Assembly: GCF_024763615.1 (NCBI RefSeq)
Contig: NC_077222.1
Span: 39,556,001 to 39,620,000 of the forward strand
Direction: 5' to 3'
Source of the DNA: Phlebotomus papatasi
Taxonomy: Eukaryota; Arthropoda; Insecta; Diptera; Psychodidae
Length of the DNA: 64,000 nt
The notes beneath the pieces were generated by a model. It ran no database searches, was not told where the DNA came from, and saw only the letters and a program-made list of their open reading frames with translations. Shown here piece by piece: positions 1-11,812 of this stretch; within the stretch, counting starts at the first letter, position 1, and each line of letters begins with the position of its first letter. The position numbers were made by a program, and so were the translations under genes.

Positions 1-143
1 TTTTGTATTTTCTATTAAAGCGTGTGCACGATAAGATTGTTCCCAAGAATAATGCTTTAAAAATAAAATCTACATAATATTAAAAAAAGAAAATATTTTT
101 AAAACTTCAATTCATTGTAGATTTATTAGATTTATTAGTTTTT

Positions 144-248
144 TTATTCAAGTATTTGATTGGCGAAATCTCGAATCTCCTTCTTGAGTCCTCCCATCAA
201 GGTCTGTACAGGATCATCACCGCGGTTCTTGGTTGTTTCATTCCATTT
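144..248 (-). pseudogene. C-terminal fragment of an unidentified, probably transposon-encoded protein
   Basis: On the minus strand an open frame from about 248 down to a stop at 144-146 reads like real protein and ends TLMGGLKKEIRDFANQILE. It has no start and breaks down upstream, so it is the tail of a longer protein. I do not recognise the family. The neighbourhood is repeat-rich (a GTCC microsatellite and a LINE-like tail follow within 600 bases), so a transposon origin is likely. This is inference from composition and context only. Confidence 0.3.
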
Positions 249-401
249 TTAGTTGAGATTTTTTACAATCTCAGCTTTTATAGTCACAGGTGAAATCCGA
301 CCTCGTCAGATCGGGCCCAAATTTTGGATGTACACGTACACGTTTTGACACTCATAGATTACGAAAATCATGTGCGCCAAAAATCGATTTTCGTGGACGT
401 C

Positions 402-438
402 CCGTCCGTCCGTCCGTCCGTCCGTCCGTCCGTCCGTC
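402..438. repeat. Microsatellite, (GTCC)n
   Basis: About nine tandem copies of the tetramer GTCC/CCGT with no interruption. The two overlapping open frames here are products of the repeat and are not genes. Confidence 0.9.
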
Positions 439-724
439 GTATAACCACTTCTAGAGAGAGAACGGTGAGAGATATCGACAAGCGGTTTTCGGCAAAAGTT
501 AAATGTCGATGGGTGGCTAGAAATAGGTGATGTCAGATCCACCCCCCCCCCCTCCCGCCACTTTGGAATACCACAAAATTTTGTTTTTTCAATTACTCAG
601 CCCCTATGGTATGGATTGATCTCAAATTTAGTATGTTGTTGTTGGGCCTAAGACATTTTCTTTATGTATTATGCTGCACAATAGACATATTGTCATATTT
701 TTACGTTTCAATTTTAATTTAAAT

Positions 725-845
725 AGATAAAATAATTCCAAACTCAGAACAGCTTCCTGAAGTGGCAGAGGTTCGGCAGGCGTGGACTGCTGACCTGGAT
801 GTCCTAGGCCCGCGACCCCGATAATGAATACATAAATGAATAAAC
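725..845 (+). mobile_element. Probable 3' end of a non-LTR retrotransposon
   Basis: A short frame reading LPEVAEVRQAWTADLDVL then GPRPR ends in tandem stops (TAATGA). It is followed by a short AT-rich tail of the TGAATACATAAATGAATAAA kind. A coding tail, a very short 3' UTR and a simple A-rich tail fit a 5'-truncated insect LINE. The family is not determined. It is cut off on the right by the small element that starts at 846. Confidence 0.4.
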
Positions 846-1061
846 AGGGGAAAGTGGTCTGCCTTTGGATGCGGCAGCCTAAAAATGTTTCAATTTTTCT
901 CTTATTTCTCAAAGCAAAAATTCTGTTTTGTAAACTATAGTTAATACTATTAATTATTTTCTATTAACTTCGATTAACAAAATGATATTTTAGCTTTGAG
1001 AAATAAGAGAAAAATGGAAGCATTCAAAGACTGCCGCATTCAAAGGCAGGCCACTTTCCCC
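846..1061. mobile_element. MITE with AGGGGAAAGTGG terminal inverted repeats
   Basis: The two ends are mirror images over about 70 bases: AGGGGAAAGTGGTCTGCC on the left and GGCAGGCCACTTTCCCCT on the right, followed on both sides by a TCTTATTTCTCAAAGC-type block. The element has no coding capacity. It belongs to the broad class here whose ends begin GGGG or GGGT. Confidence 0.8.
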
Positions 1062-2916
1062 TACATAAAATATTTTTGTCACGTTTGTCAATTTGCTAGA
1101 ATTTTGAAATTTAGAACACTTTAATGTTATAGCCAATCTTGAAATACGATTATAGTTAAATATTTATTAAAATTAAATATTTATTTATATACAGTTAACA
1201 CTTTCATATTAAGAGTCGACATTTCACTCCATTTAGTTTCGTAACGAAAAAAAAATACTGCGTCCGTAAGATCATCCCGAAATTGAATCATAAAGCACAT
1301 TAAAAAATATTACTATTTGGTGGTCATAGACGGTAACATATTGCCAAAGAACTAGGGAAAGAGATGGGGGGGCGGGCATTATTAAAAAAAATTATATTAT
1401 ATATATTTTACACAATGTAAACTCATAAGTCCTTGTACTATCAAATATAGAAGTTGAGAAATGGAGAGACCTTTTGATTTTGGATCCTACAACTCTTTCT
1501 ACAAAAGTTTATTTAAAAAAATCTCAAGAAGAAGTAAAAAAAACAATTTGTAAGATACGCATGCAGATTTATTAAAAATGCATTTTAGTAAAGTTAACCT
1601 ATTCATGCTGTAGTATGTTGGGCATTCCATATAAGGGTTAATGAGAAAATTACCGTCACTAAAACATTCTTCTCATAAATTGTATTAATTTATTTACTTG
1701 AAATAATAAATTCTCATTTGGCTTACATAAATTTCCTCTGTTGATGGCCAAATATGGTGCTCTGATTAAGTATTTCACTGTGATTTTACTTTTCGTTGTC
1801 TTTACCCCCATTTATCTTAAATTTCTCCCAAGTAAACATTTGCGTAATGAGAACTTACTACTTAACACTCATTCTCAAAATTACCATCTGTTGAGAATCT
1901 TGAAATATCCTGGGAATTGGCACGTGCTGAGTTTCCGAGTTTCCTATTTTCATTGACATAACCCTCTGCAGGAAGTTAAATTCTCCTTTGAAATTGATAC
2001 GAAATTGGGGATGAGAATGTTCTATGATTTCCCTAATTTATACCACTATGATATTTCAATGATATCAGCCGTATTAGATTCCTCAATATGGAGAAATTCT
2101 TGTGCAAATATTGCGTGTCTTTTGACGCACCGCAAAAGGAAGGAAGTTGAGATTATTTTTAGGCGTGACATAAAAAAATATATAAATATGAAAAATGACA
2201 TTTTGAAAGTATACTTGCATATATGAGAAATTATTTATGGTTTCATATTGTGCGGAGTTGAGTGTCATAAGGAAACACTTCGATGTTTATTTGATGCTGA
2301 GGCTTGGGGATTTCCTAGAAGAGGGATGAATCTCGTGGTAATGTTATCTCAAGATTGAGAGTTGGGATGGCTTCTTTGCCATCCAATCCCACATCTTGTG
2401 ACAGATGGAGTCAAAAGGTGAATGTGCTTAAAGTGATATACTACCATAGATAAGATTCTCCCTGATTGTAACTTATGGCAATTTTATTGCTTCCACTGTT
2501 ACACATCCCGCCACATTATGCTGAATAATGCCTTATTCTTCCGACTGCCATTGTGGTTTTCAGCTACTGTTCACAACTTCCATCAGCTCCTCTTTCATCT
2601 TTCCGAGGAGGCGGATGTGCGTTCCACTATTTACCTACGGATGAGCTGCAAGAGGCCAAGGCGGACCCTTTTGAGTGCTTGCAGATTGAGAGTGAACTTG
2701 TGTCACGTCTTGATGGACAATTCTGCTATTAGATTTGCCGGACGTGACTGCACATACAATTTTCTGATAAGTTTCTTTTCGTTTATCGGAATTGTGATTT
2801 TCCCCAAAAATTACTCGAAAAGTTTAAGATTCGAATATAGTCTTGTTATATACGAAAAAGTTAAAAATAATCAAAAGGCAAAGAAAACTGAATTGGTTTA
2901 AAAGAAATATCGGATA
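1062..2916. other. No gene recognised
   Basis: AT-rich sequence with runs of A and T. Short open frames near 1741, 2005 and 2518 have no recognisable domain, and I do not regard them as genes. A small dyad (GATTGAGAGTTGGGATGG region, about 2350-2400) could form a hairpin but has no clear role. Confidence 0.5.
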
Positions 2917-3162
2917 GGGTAAATTGGTACAAGTTGGACAATGGTACAATTTGGACAATGGTACAAGTTGGACAGGGGTTTTATTTTCTTGATAAATTTA
3001 GTACATCATTTTGAATATTTTTAATGCTTTAGTTTTATAATTTGGTTCCTTATTGGCTTAAAAAAATTTTGTACTTTATTTATCAAGAAAAAATCCCTGT
3101 CCAACTTCTACCGGCGAATTGTCCAACTTGCAACACTATGTCCAACTTGTTTCACTTTACCC
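2917..3162. mobile_element. MITE of the pogo-type family seen at 60829-63158
   Basis: Ends GGGTAAATTGGTACAAG and, on the right, a mirrored CTTGTTTCACTTTACCC, both flanked by TA (2915-2916 and 3163-3164). The motif 'acaagttggacaatgg' is repeated inside both ends. The same terminal sequence bounds the transposase-bearing element at 60829, so this 246-base copy is a non-autonomous derivative of that family. Confidence 0.85.
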
Positions 3163-3334
3163 TAATTACTGACAATTTCAAATTTTAAGGCTTGATCAAA
3201 TAGGATAAATAAGGTTCAGGAGGTGTTGTTTTTACCTAATAAATCTAAAATTTATTAAGTTAAATTAAGATAAAGTTAATGATTTTTATAAGCAAGAGTT
3301 TTGAAATAATTGTATTTATATTAAGCTTGCTTGA

Positions 3335-3842
3335 CCCTTTAACGACGAGACAGTTTTCGCTGACCGAATATCGGCAATAAAAATGAAACTCATAAACAAA
3401 ATCAGTATATCTTCATCTAACTTTAGAAAATCCAACAGAGCCTGATTTGGTGTAGTTTTTTCCTAATGGACAAAAATAGCCCAAAAATTTAAGTAATTTT
3501 CTGACAATACTAATCAATGATAAAATTCACTCTAGTGAAAAATATTATGTTTGAATATTGTAGTTTCTTTTTCCAAGACGGTTTTGCTTAATTAAGCTAT
3601 ACTGATTGGAAGTATAAAAAATAATTAATATCAATTTTCGTTATGATAATTTAAAAATTCGTCATTTTTTAGCTTAAAAAATTACTATATAGCAAATAGC
3701 TGGAGAATTGCAATAAATATCCTAGATTTCTTCAACCTTCTACTTTGCAATTACGTACAAATATAAGGAAAAAATAACTTGAGGTTGTCAGGAAAAATTA
3801 TTTTCTTTATGGGACACCGATGTTCAAATTGTCCTTAAAGGG
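3335..3842. mobile_element. piggyBac-type MITE, copy 1 (TTAA family)
   Basis: The left end is CCCTTTAACGACGAGACAG; the right end mirrors CCCTTTAAGGAC. TTAA follows at 3843-3846; the left flank is a decayed TTGA. The sequence is homologous to 11295-11808 and 17415-17924 over the full length, in the opposite orientation. TTAA targets and CCC-starting ends are the hallmark of piggyBac elements. A second short relative (about 3847-3982, GGACGATTGGATCAC to a mirrored GATCCGCTCG...AAAGAGTTAA) sits directly against it. Confidence 0.75.
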
Positions 3843-5659
3843 TTAAGGACGATTGGATCACTTGGGAACCTATAACATTTTTTTTCTACGGCCTTATAAA
3901 GTTATGTTTTGCTCTAAAAAGTCAGAAGAAAATATTTTTCCTGAACCTCACTTTTTGATCCGCTCGTATTTAAAGAGTTAAACTAAAGGAAAATTTAAAA
4001 AAATCAAAAATGTCAGAACCTTTCCCAAAAACCCATTTTCAAAAACTTGATATAAAAATCAGTTAAAAGATGAATAATTTACTTGACAATTTATTAAAAT
4101 AAAAAAAGCTAGATAACCCATGAAAAGGTTAATAACGTTCGGCAAGAGAGCTATAATAGATTTAGTTGTCTTTTAATAATAATTAACACTTAAACTTAAT
4201 TAAATTCCATTGATTGTATTGCTCTAAAAAGTAATAATTAAATATATTAACCATTTTTCAAAAAGTTTCAATTAGACTTAAAATATTTCAAAAAACCCTT
4301 TGATTTAATAGTATAATTTTTGAAGAGAGTACAAAAGGTGAAAATTTTAGTTTAAAACAGATTTTCAAAAATTTCGACCTAACAAAATTTTCCTACTAGG
4401 AAGCTTTTAAGATAAAAAAAAGAGTAATAAAAAATGTAAAGATATTCTCACCAAACCGAAATTGATAACAGTTGTTTAATTTCTGAATAGAACTTATTCA
4501 AAACACGTAGGGAGGATAGAGCCAATTCCACATGCATTCATGTCTTTAAACGATCCAATATTTTAGAATAATCTATAAATAAGGTTAGTTAGGCCGGTAT
4601 TAACCATCGTCACCCCGAAATAAAATGATTAGTAAAAAATTTAAAATAATTATGAAAAATAATTAGTAAAAAAACGAATAATTTTTAGGAAATCATTTTC
4701 GTGTCGATAAATGATTGACTTACTTCATGTAAGAAAAATTATGACATAATTTTACGTAGCCAATATCCAAAGTGAGCAAACATGACATTAATTAGACTGA
4801 ATATGGTACACACAGAGAAGTGATTTTAAGAAAGCGGTGTTGAATTTGGGGTTGATTTTGGTGTTGGAGTTGGTTGAACACCAAACGTAGTACCATTCAC
4901 ACCAAATTAACACCTAGTTTTGAATCGATGGTGTTGTGTGAAATACTTTGGCAGTGTTGAAGGAACACCGCCACAGAAATGTCTAGAGTGATGCAACAGT
5001 AACACCATCAATTCTCTATAATGGTGTTGTCGCAACGCCAAGCGGTGTTCTTCACTATCCTTCGTGCGTTTTCTTCCCTCCCCGCTGCGTCAGTGTCAAA
5101 TTGGCTAGTGAAGAGTGCGGAAGTTTTGTTACGCGATTTTCTGTGCTTTATCTCAAGTATTAATAATGTTAATTAGTGCATTTTCGGAAAGTATTTTTTT
5201 TACCGATAATTTAGATTTAGACAATTTTTCGGTGGCAGAAGTGTTTGCTTTTTTTCAATGGGGTTTTCCAGCGGAAACTTCACAGAGATTTCTTGGTGAG
5301 TTTACCCTTTGATTAATAATCTATATCAGGATTACCCCTCAGTATGACTCAAAAATCCCATTTATTTATTTAAAATTGTGTAAATGCATGTTGACTGATA
5401 TTTCTTTTAAAAATTTTCAAGTCAAACTGGGCCAATGACGAACTTAAAGGCAGAAGTCTAAAAAGGCCAATTCGGAAGATGTCTCAGGAAATGTTCAAGC
5501 TTCATTATGACCGAAATTGAAAAAGCACGAGATTTCTATCATTATCATCATCATTTTCAACCGATTATTCCTTTGGGCTCGTAGAAATATTGACCAAGGT
5601 AAGTAATTTATATTTTGAAACCGAAATTATAGCTATTACCAATTTTTTTTCAATGTCTA

Positions 5660-5900
5660 TACGGCACACCTTTTACATCTTGAAAATTTCGTGAAATCAA
5701 AATTTACATCCCTTTATCTCTCTCAAGAGCTTTGCATAATGTCTATCCTAGTCTTTCGCCCTCTTCATTTCTTTTGAACAGCACCCCGAATATATATTAG
5801 TTCAGTCCAATTTTGAGGATTTATACAAGTCTTGTGAGAGAGAAAGGGACACGAATTTTGATTTCTTGAAATTTACTGAGCTAAAAAGTGTGCCTTAGGC
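5660..5900. mobile_element. MITE with CGGCACACCTTTTA ends, copy 1
   Basis: Left ACGGCACACCTTTTACATC and a mirrored right end (AAAAAGTGTGCCTTAGGC), with long inverted arms including CTCTCTCAAGAG-type sequence. It lies in the intron of the reading frame inside element Z. It is diverged from the next copy at 5977-6234. Confidence 0.65.
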
Positions 5901-5976
5901 ATGATGATTTATATTGAGAAATATAAATACTTCGCACACATTTATATGTAGTAAATTTAGCTTTCCAAACTTAATG

Positions 5977-6234
5977 GCTCCGGCACACCTTTTAGATCAG
6001 GAAAATTTCCTGAAATCGAAATTCGAAACCCTTTCTTTCTCGCATGTTTCGCATATGACTATCTCATTCTTTCGCATACCAAATTCGATTGAACTAAATT
6101 GAATTTGGAGTGATGTTTAAGAGAAGAAGAAGAGTGCGAGAGAATGAGATAGACATATGCAAAACATGCGAGAAAGAAAGGGATCCGAAGTTCGACTTCA
6201 TGAAATTTTCCCGATCTAAAAGGTGTGCCGGAGG
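5977..6234. mobile_element. MITE with GGCACACCTTTTAGATC ends, copy 2
   Basis: The arms mirror each other over about 110 bases: GCTCCGGCACACCTTTTAG on the left and AAAAGGTGTGCCGGAGGC on the right, including CTTTCTTTCTCGCATGTTT and its complement. The open frames on both strands here are products of the palindrome. Confidence 0.8.
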
Positions 6235-7575
6235 CATAAAGATAAAATTTTGTATACATACTTAAACTTATCATAAGGAGAGTGCCTGTATTAGAAGACT
6301 ATGATTTTATGCGTCCTCCTGGATATAACACTTTAAGCAAAGAGACATTCGCGCAGGACTCAATGTCGAGAGTTCAAATATTTCCCAAAGTTGGGACGTT
6401 TTTCCACCCATTTATACAGGGGCCTATCGACATTTCATTTATCCATACGCTTTTGCATAAAGGCACTGAAGATTATTGGCAAGATTTTCCTAAAGAGAAT
6501 TGAGTTATCAGTCTGACATATTTCGGATTCGTACATAAAAATCTATCTAGAAATACACATTTCATAATGTTCGCCGAAATAATACAAGAACTACGAACAA
6601 ATTTGTTTAAGTCGCGGAGCAATATCTGCAAAAATTTTACAAGGAAAACTGAAAAATATCTTCACTTTTTATTAGGCTTGATGGGCCCCCGCATTTATAC
6701 CTAGACCAAAAATTTAAGAACCGTGCATGATTTTATTATTGTTTAATTCTATTTTTATTTAGATAAAGTGTAGTTATGATATTTTAATAAGAAAATTTCC
6801 GTGTTTCATTTAGAAAACTGATTATATAATTTTCATTTTCAAACATAAAATTAAATGTTTATTTCTAAAAAGTTCACTATGATTTTTATATGTATTTCAG
6901 ATGAGGAAAATGCTTTAATTGATGGCCTAAGGAAATTTCCAGCCGTGAGAACAAATGGAAAAGAGGTGGAAAAAATTTGTTTCCTTCAATAAATTGGGAA
7001 AAGATTTCTCAATATATAATTTCCCATTGGAAAATTCCGAAAAGGAATAAAATCCCACCAATCCAGGTAAATTATTAAAAAAAAAACATTTTTTTATGTG
7101 TTAGAATCTTTTTTTCAAAAAATTGTAATTAAAAAAAATAATCTTATATTTTATGTAAATTGTGTATTAAAAATTCTTTTATTAAAAATATTTATTATAA
7201 AAATAAAATTCGTGTTTCATTTATTCCATTCCGTACGGTTATAGATTTGGATATAAAAGCTTTTAAAAAATTCGTTATATTCAAAAAAAAAGTGGTGGAA
7301 AATTCACACTTTTATTGGTGTAAAGGGAACACCTATATTTTATTGAGATGGTGTGATACAAAATCCACAATGGTGTTCCAACAACGCTAAATTTGGTGTT
7401 AATAATTGGTGTGAAATTGGTGTAACCAGAAACCCAATGCCGGTGTTGGTTGCTATTTGGTACCAATTGGTGTATTCTGAACACCGAATTGGGGTTAGTT
7501 GATTTTGGGGTTGAGGTTGGTGTGTCCGACAACACCAATTGGGGTTGTCATTCCACTAAAATTTCTCTGTGTGTA

Positions 7576-7930
7576 GAGGAAAGTATTCTGCCTTCGAACG
7601 TGCATGCCTTCGAATAATGTGAATTTTCTTTTAGTTTTCTTAAGAGACTTACGTATTTCTATTAAATATTAGTTAACTTATCTTCAATTGTTGATAATTC
7701 CGTTATAATTTAGTGTAAATCTCTTATGGCGTCTACACACTAGTAGAAATTTTATTTTTAAAAATGCCTTTTTAAAGAAAATTTCCCCTATCCTTATAGG
7801 AAGAAACGTCAGAATTTTTTAAAAAAGGCATTTAAAAAAAATTCTACTAATGTGTAGACGACATTACGAAAAACAAAAGAAATTCACATTATTCAAAGGC
7901 ATGAACGTTCGAAGGGAGAGCACTTTCCCC
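7576..7930. mobile_element. MITE family X, copy 1 (interrupted)
   Basis: Ends are of the (G)GGGAAAGT...CTCCCTTCGAACGTTC type, followed by ATGCCTTCGAATAATGTG on both arms. TA flanks both ends (7574-7575 and 7931-7932); the left TA is shared with the end of element Z. Intact copies are about 215 bases (54165-54379). This one is longer because of the insert at 7727-7863. Confidence 0.85.
7727..7863. mobile_element. Small foldback element inserted in MITE X, TTA target duplication
   Basis: The ends TGGCGTCTACACACTAGTAG and a mirrored CTACTAATGTGTAGACGACA bound 137 bases. TTA occurs at 7724-7726 and 7864-7866. The intact X copy at 54165 has a single TTA at the same place (CTCTTACGAAAAAC), so the target duplication is read directly. 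A weaker relative may lie at about 43951-44098 (GGCATCTACACATTGGG). Confidence 0.8.
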
Positions 7931-9218
7931 TACACATTCATTTATCAAAAGAATTTTGAAAAAAAAATTAAGTTGTGTAAAACTTTCCTATCTTCTTCAA
8001 TCCTGTGCTTATTATCTCGATCTGTCGTGATCGACTAACCGCACCATCACAAAAGCTGATTATTAAAGAACCACAATCTCAAATAGTGACAAGCTGAGAA
8101 ATTCAATTTCAACTCCCTTGTTTTTTCTCACTGGAGAAAAATCAAGCAATTTCTCCCGGCAAGTGAAAAATATACAACATTTCCTGTGGGAAAATTAATT
8201 GTTGATGCAATTCCTCACCCAAAAAACGCTGGTGGTCCATTCTTTCTCTCCCAAGAGCATGATGATTAATTTATATGTTACAGCAAGTGGTTTAGCAAGA
8301 GAAAAAAAACACTGGATCCAATTAACACCGGTACGTGACAAGATCTCTCCCAATGTAACCCATAAGTTATATGTTAATTAAAAGACCGAGATCTTCTTAT
8401 CTTTGGAACCTCTCTTTTTACCCCTTTCTTAACTCTGCCGACACTTTTATTCAGAAACATCTCGCGAAATGTATACCTTGGATTGAATTTCCCGCCAAGA
8501 GGCACTTCTATTCAACTTTTCCCACCCTTTGTTAGGGTCACAGAGGATGTGAGGTATTTGGGGTGGAAACTAATTTAAACTGCCAGAGAAAACATCGGTG
8601 TAAAGGTGAGAGACACAAGAATAACTCGAGGCGATGCGGTATAAGAAATATTCTTGGTGTTTGGAAGAAAGTTTTGGGGGGAAGTTCTTGGAGCAGACAC
8701 AACTATTCAAGAAACTTTTATTTATTGCGCGAATGATTTCGCTCGTGAGTAATGACCTTTTCTGGTACAAAACACTTAAGGTGTGGGAGATCATAGTACA
8801 AGTCTCAAAGAATTGTACTGACATTCAAAAATTATACTCTCAAAAAATATTTTGTTATAATGCAAATTGGGCAGCACAATATAACAAATGCTTTGCGGAA
8901 TGTTTGAACAGAAAAAAAATTAGAGAAATAGACATCAATTAAATTTGTTCAACTTTAATATAGGTACGTATTTTAAATAATTCAAAAACTTCTTTCAGAT
9001 GTATCCCCTAATAGTGAAAACTTCTACGTTAAATTACTTATCATCTTAAAAGAAGTTCACGAGAAAATTTGCTTGATGAAAATCTATAGAATTATACTGA
9101 GGGGCAGGTTCGCATGGGAATTAAAAGAACAAAGTCCCATTTATCAGAACTTCTTCTACATTTGTTAAGATTTTTTGGATTAGATAGTCGAATTACCGAC
9201 TAAAGGGCCCAAGTGTAA
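7931..9218. other. No gene recognised
   Basis: Open frames at 8199-8381 and 8634-8942 on + and 8570-8824 on - have no domain or family signature, and the last two overlap antisense. Nothing else stands out. Confidence 0.5.
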
Positions 9219-9349
9219 GGGCCTTGACAGACATGAGGATTAGCCGAGAGACGGCTTAGTGTAAATATATTCTAAATAATGGTTAAATTTCATTTCCATC
9301 ATATTCCACTAAGTCGTCTCTCGGCTTAAGTCGTAAGTGTGTCTAGGGC
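9219..9349. mobile_element. MITE family W, copy 1
   Basis: GGGCCTTGACAGACATGAGG on the left and a mirrored GTAAGTGTGTCTAGGGC on the right. Internally, AGCCGAGAGACGGCTTAGT is mirrored by ACTAAGTCGTCTCTCGGCTT. Other copies are at 29663-30618 (interrupted) and 63298-63420. Confidence 0.7.
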
Positions 9350-10451
9350 ATAAAATTCACAATAAATTTCAGAATTATGATAATTTTCTTCAGTTGTAAA
9401 ACGTTCTAATAAAAATTTGAAAAATAATTTCCATAGCTATCAATATTAAAACGATAAAACAGAAAAAAAACTTAGTCCATTATAAGCGATTATATAATTT
9501 ATTTATTTTCTTTAAGAATAATTATAGTTAATTTATTATAAGAATATTTTTTAAACTTGTTTTAAAAATCATCAAACATAGCATCATAGACCCAAAATTT
9601 TCTTAAATATCATGCTCTAATAAATTAACTGGCAATATTTTTAAACATCGTTTTATTTTGCTATGCAATACGCTTTCACTGCTTTAATTATAAATTCTTG
9701 TAAATATCCCAAGTCTCCTATCCCGAAAATTTTATTAAATTTAAAAATCCTGGATAGTTCAAAGATTTAACTGACATTTATATTCCATTTTATTTAATTA
9801 GAATTTATGAAAATTTTCTTTAAAGAAATGTTATACTATTTCCTGATTAAATTTATGACGATCTTAGGTACAGAGTGCATAGTTGCGATTACATCTATTT
9901 TTTATTAATTTATTGTAAAAAATTTCAATTCAAATGCGCAGATATAGTTAAATGGATCAGTATTATGCCGATTAACATACACCAAAATACCAAATAGTAT
10001 TTTGAGGCTTATATTTTCAACTAAATATCGAGCATGGCTCTTAACATTCCGCTCAGGGGTACTCTTCCCTTATCTAAATTAGTTTACGTTCAAGCACAGG
10101 AGCAGCTTCCTTTAGAAATATTTAAAAAAAAAAGTAAATTCAATGTTGCCCTAGCTCAATGACACCTATATCACATAATTCGTTTAAACAACCTATTAAA
10201 AACTCATTTTACGATCATTTAAAATAAAACAGACACACACATTAGATGGATATTTTAATTTTTGTAGAAACTCGTAAAACGAAAACTATTTTAATTTAAT
10301 AGATTTTTAATCATGTAATTTAAGAGAAATTTAATATACTTAAGAGGAATTTGGATTTGAATGCTCCTAAATTTTTCCAGCTGTCCATCAGTAGTGGTTT
10401 ACTAAAGAAGATAGCTTTAATATTATTTTATTTTTTGGTTTATTTGCAATC

Positions 10452-10818
10452 CGGGAGGTGGGGCTATCTTGAGCTAACGGGTTACATAAATACATGATTT
10501 TTTCGCATACTTCTAAAGGAAACTAAACTTTATTGTAATGTAAAGCCCAACGCACAATAACTTTTGTTTTGTAAACATGTTTTTGACACTTCAATGAGAG
10601 TGAATGAAACCGAGATCTAGTAATCACGCTCTCTCTTATAGGAAATTTTGAAAACATGTTTACAAACAAAAGTTATTGTGCGTTGGACATAATTCAGCTC
10701 TACAAAACAATTGAGGAACTAAATAAAATAATTGTAAAGCTCAGCTTGCTTCAGAAATATGCGAAAAAATTGCATATATCTATTTAGCCACACAGCTCAA
10801 AATAGCCCTACCTCCCCG
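10452..10818. mobile_element. Inverted-repeat element hosting MITE Y copy 1
   Basis: The outer arms CGGGAGGTGGGGCTATCTTG and a mirrored AAAATAGCCCTACCTCCCCG continue inward through TTTTTCGCATA and its complement. The middle is occupied by the Y palindrome (10545-10689), so this is a nested pair. Confidence 0.6.
10545..10689. repeat. Palindromic MITE family Y, copy 1
   Basis: A near-perfect foldback: GCCCAACGCACAATAACTTT at one end, its complement at the other, TAAACATGTTTT blocks further in, and GAGATCTAG near the centre. Five copies of the same palindrome occur in this window. Confidence 0.85.
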
Positions 10819-11294
10819 TACTGCTTGTGTGATAGTGCTCTTGAGTATTAGCAAGTTTAAGTAATGATAGCCACCGCCGTCTTATCGTTCTTGACGATAT
10901 TCTAAAGTAAATACGGTAAAAAAAACTGAGTAATGGTACTAGGAAATGACAACTAAAAAAAAATTATAAATAATTTCTTGGATTGGCAATCGTCACAACT
11001 TATTCATCACCTGACTCAGTAATTCCCTGATATATCATATAAATGATGAGAAAAATGTGACAACTGCTAATTAAAATGACAATATTAAGAGCAAAAAAGT
11101 AGAAAACAAACACAGATTGTAAAGAATCTCAGCTATATAAAGAGGAAATAAAAACTGACTAAAGTGTAATAAAAATTTAGAGAAACCACCGTTTCTTCTC
11201 TCTAAGAAAACTAAGAAATAAACAAGGAGATTCACTATAAACCCTTCAAGAAAATAAAGACTTTAAAAATTGCTAGTTCTGTAATGTCTTTTAA

Positions 11295-11808
11295 CCCTTT
11301 AAGGACGATTGGAACACCGGTGTCCCATAAAAAAAATTATTTTTCCTGACTACTTAAAGTTATTTTTTCTTTATGTTTGTACGTAATTGCAAAGTAGAGG
11401 GTTGGATGAATCTAGGATATTTTTTGCACTTCTCCAGCCATTTGCTATTAGTAAATTTTTAAGCTCAAAAATGATGAATTTTTAAATTCTCATAATGTTA
11501 ACTAATTTTAACTTTTTTTTATACTTCCAATTTATTTTAAGCAAAACCGTTTTGGAAAAAGAAACTACAATACTTAAACATAATATTTTTCATTAGAGTG
11601 AAAACTGTCATTCATTGGTATTGTCAAAAAAATTACTTAAATTTTTAGGCTATTTTTGTCCCTATCGCTCATAGAGGTACAAAATACACAGAATCAGACT
11701 CTGTTGGATTTTCTAAGTCTGGAAGTAAGACTTTTTACTGATTTTGTCTATCAGTTCCATTTTTATTGCGTATTTTCGGTTCGCAAAAACTGTCTCGTCG
11801 TTAAAGGG
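11295..11808. mobile_element. piggyBac-type MITE, copy 2 (TTAA family)
   Basis: CCCTTTAAGGACGATTGGAA on the left and AAACTGTCTCGTCGTTAAAGGG on the right (mirrored CCCTTTAACGACGAGAC), with perfect TTAA at 11291-11294 and 11809-11812. The element is 514 bases long. The internal frame at 11656-11889 is not a gene. Confidence 0.85.
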
Positions 11809-11812
11809 TTAA

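Larger units (their letters stand above)
5165..6992 (+). pseudogene. Two-exon reading frame inside element Z, possible SAM-like domain
   Basis: Exon 1 runs from ATG 5165 to 5295 and ends at a consensus donor (GGTGAGT). Exon 2 begins at 6901 after TGTATTTCAG and stops at 6992. The join is in phase (G plus AT) and gives about 74 residues. The centre, SVAEVFAFFQWGFPAETSQR followed by FLDEENALIDGLRKF, has the spacing of a small SAM-type helical domain; this is a weak resemblance judged by eye. The intron hosts two inserted MITEs. The product may be an accessory transposon protein or a captured host exon. No transposase motif was seen, so the element is probably non-autonomous or decayed. Confidence 0.4.
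4809..7573. mobile_element. 2.8 kb DNA transposon with CACACAGAGAA ends (element Z)
   Basis: The outer ends are CACACAGAGAAG and its mirror TTCTCTGTGTG, flanked by TA on both sides (4807-4808 and 7574-7575). Inside each end is a dense cluster of ggtgtt/aacacc words, a subterminal repeat typical of DNA transposons. The interior holds a spliceable reading frame (5165-6992), two small MITEs and another open frame at 6282-6503 of unknown meaning. A rearranged fragment of the same element lies inverted at about 40490-41590. The superfamily is not determined because I see no catalytic domain. Confidence 0.7.

Noticed and set aside
2518..2901. 127-residue frame with ATG
   Set aside because: No recognisable domain, no splice or promoter context, and composition like the surrounding AT-rich DNA near a MITE.
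8634..8942. 102-residue frame
   Set aside because: No family signature; it overlaps an antisense frame of similar length, as expected by chance.
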